Source of the DNA: Circinella minor
Taxonomy: Eukaryota; Mucoromycota; Mucoromycetes; Mucorales; Lichtheimiaceae
Reading direction: 5' to 3'
Assembly (NCBI GenBank): GCA_016758965.1
Contig: JAEPRB010000164.1
Span: 1-64,000, forward strand
Length of the DNA stretch: 64,000 bases
Shown: one piece after another, positions 62,767 through 64,000 of the stretch
Numbering within the stretch: position 1 is the first letter of the stretch
Layout: each line of letters opens with the position of its first letter
Made by a program: the position numbers and the translations under genes
The notes under the pieces: generated by a model
The model's input: the letters and a program-made list of their open reading frames with translations, nothing else
Told to the model about the DNA's origin: nothing
The model's database searches: none

Positions 62767-64000
62767 TTACTGATACATAAGTGTACGTGCCCATTCATCT
62801 GCCACAGAAATCAATTCAAAAGTATAGTCTGCTGGCTCAATACTCTTAGGAGCTTCACCGTTACCACCTGAACCATTGGATCCTGCAACAGACGAAACGG
62901 ACTGTGTTTTAGCAGCAGATGAAGATGGCATACAAGTTGGATCAAATGTTGCAAATGGCGAAGGAACTAAATTGGCTGTGGTTGAGAAGGGTGCCAATGT
63001 TGTTGATGTTGATCCTTGACTAAATGCTTCTGACATAACAATGGCTGCAGCCGCTGCTGCAGATACTTGTGGTTGTTGATGGTGATTAGTAGTAGCAAAT
63101 ACATTACTGCTCTTATTATTATCATGTACAAGATTGGTAATAGCTGAGAATGCATTGGCGTAGGACAGTCTACTAGCTGCTGAATTTGCAGTACTTGTGC
63201 TATTATTATTACTTGGTATTTGAATGGAGGGCAATGTCGGTGCTGTTGTTTGTTGAGGTGGTTGTGGTTGTGGTGGCTGTAGAGTTAAGTCAACCAATCG
63301 TGCAAAGTTGTGCATATCTCGAATAGGTACATGTTCTACGATCGCACGTACATCTTCCAACGACTTACGAAATTGCATCTTGGCTTCTTCAGCAATTTGT
63401 ATAATCGGATGTTCGAAATCGGCTGCATGTGTTAATGCTGCAAAAATAGCTGAAAATGCAGTCAAACCAAAGGTATACATTAGATGTGGATGCTGGATTG
63501 TAAGTGACACAATGTGTGTAATGGTATTTGCTAACGTTCGGCGCCGTTCACGATGTAATCGTTCATCTTGATATCGACAACACATGACTAATGATAATTC
63601 CAAATCGTAATAAACCAAATGTAAATTGGCGACAATTGATGATGCAGGCACATTATTATGTTGAGGTGTCCACTGTAAAGTTTCCGGTAAACTATCTCGC
63701 CATTGTCCAAGTTCTTCCAGCAAGTGTAATGTTTGGTTTTCCTCATTCATGGTCCACAACAAACCGTTTGATGTCGACGATACTGCTGTTGCTGTTGATC
63801 CATTATTATTGTTGTTATTTCTATTCTTGATATCGTATGCAAAGAAATGAATAATCCGTTCCATCAAAATCATCAATCGACACAATTGTCCAAATCCTTC
63901 CAATACACTCCGCTCCTGTACATCATCTTCCGGTAATGGTGTTGGAAACTCTAATGCAATATCCTTCGCACGTAACATCCAAGGCCGTTCTGTTAAACAG
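62767..64000 (-). CDS. fungal-specific transcription factor, C-terminal part (5' end outside window)
   Basis: The frame is open to the window edge and ends at 62767, giving about 410 C-terminal residues. The visible N-terminal end (LTERPWMLRAKDIALEFPTPLPED) is the typical middle of the fungal_trans (middle homology) domain that follows a Zn2Cys6 zinc cluster in fungal regulators. Helices continue through LLMERIIHFF-like, LLEELGQWRDSLPETLQW and YYDLELSLVMCCRYQ segments. The last 170 residues are low complexity, rich in Ser, Thr, Ala, Gln and Asn. The DNA-binding domain, if present, lies beyond 64000. The family call is firm for the domain; target genes are unknown. Confidence 0.85.
   Translation of the reverse strand, partial: CLTERPWMLRAKDIALEFPTPLPEDDVQERSVLEGFGQLCRLMILMERIIHFFAYDIKNRNNNNNNGSTATAVSSTSNGLLWTMNEENQTLHLLEELGQWRDSLPETLQWTPQHNNVPASSIVANLHLVYYDLELSLVMCCRYQDERLHRERRRTLANTITHIVSLTIQHPHLMYTFGLTAFSAIFAALTHAADFEHPIIQIAEEAKMQFRKSLEDVRAIVEHVPIRDMHNFARLVDLTLQPPQPQPPQQTTAPTLPSIQIPSNNNSTSTANSAASRLSYANAFSAITNLVHDNNKSSNVFATTNHHQQPQVSAAAAAAIVMSEAFSQGSTSTTLAPFSTTANLVPSPFATFDPTCMPSSSAAKTQSVSSVAGSNGSGGNGEAPKSIEPADYTFELISVADEWARTLMYQ

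Overview
This window is nuclear DNA from a filamentous fungus, most likely an early-diverging lineage (Mucoromycota, Mucorales-like). The reasons are strong AT richness, many short GT-AG introns (about 50-150 nt), long polyGln/polyAsn tracts, pyrimidine-rich tracts just before start codons, and fungal families: an Rgd2-type F-BAR/DEP/RhoGAP, a Caf120/Skg3 protein, a fungal complex I 21.3 kDa subunit and a fungal transcription factor. The five-TOG XMAP215 protein, unlike the two-TOG yeast proteins, also fits an early branch. The placement is inferred from gene content; no species was identified. I found no tRNA, rRNA, CRISPR array or recognisable transposon.

Layout. 1-4032 is gene-poor. Four genes follow in 4.0-16.3 kb: a flavin monooxygenase (+), an F-BAR/DEP/RhoGAP protein (+), a LEA_2-like membrane protein (+) and a large Caf120/Skg3-like PH protein (-). 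After a 2.6 kb gap come a secreted GH12-like protein (-), a second LEA_2-like membrane protein (-) and a 16-exon XMAP215/Dis1 microtubule polymerase (-, 23.4-31.6 kb). Next are a complex I accessory subunit (-), two convergent MFS transporter paralogues (+ then -), a cytochrome P450 (-), tyrosyl-DNA phosphodiesterase TDP1 (-) and a BAR-SH3 protein (-). The last stretch holds the V-ATPase a subunit (+), an M13 (neprilysin-like) membrane protein (+), and the 3' end of a fungal-specific transcription factor (-) cut by the window edge.

Exons were joined by hand from GT/AG sites. For 14 of the 15 complete genes the exons sum to an open frame ending at a stop; the fifteenth, the GH12-like gene, has no intron. 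The genes form no single pathway: most serve housekeeping roles (membrane shaping and Rho signalling, cytoskeleton, respiration, vacuolar acidification, DNA repair), with accessory transport and oxidation genes between them.

The most notable observations are three enzyme-family proteins that appear to lack catalytic residues: the GH12-like protein has no acidic residue at either catalytic Glu position, the M13 protein has Gly where the third zinc ligand should be, and the RhoGAP domain lacks the arginine finger. Others are an inverted MFS pair that differs by exactly two introns, a 24-bp-stem hairpin inside an intron, and a retainable intron that would give the Caf120-like protein a hydrophobic tail.
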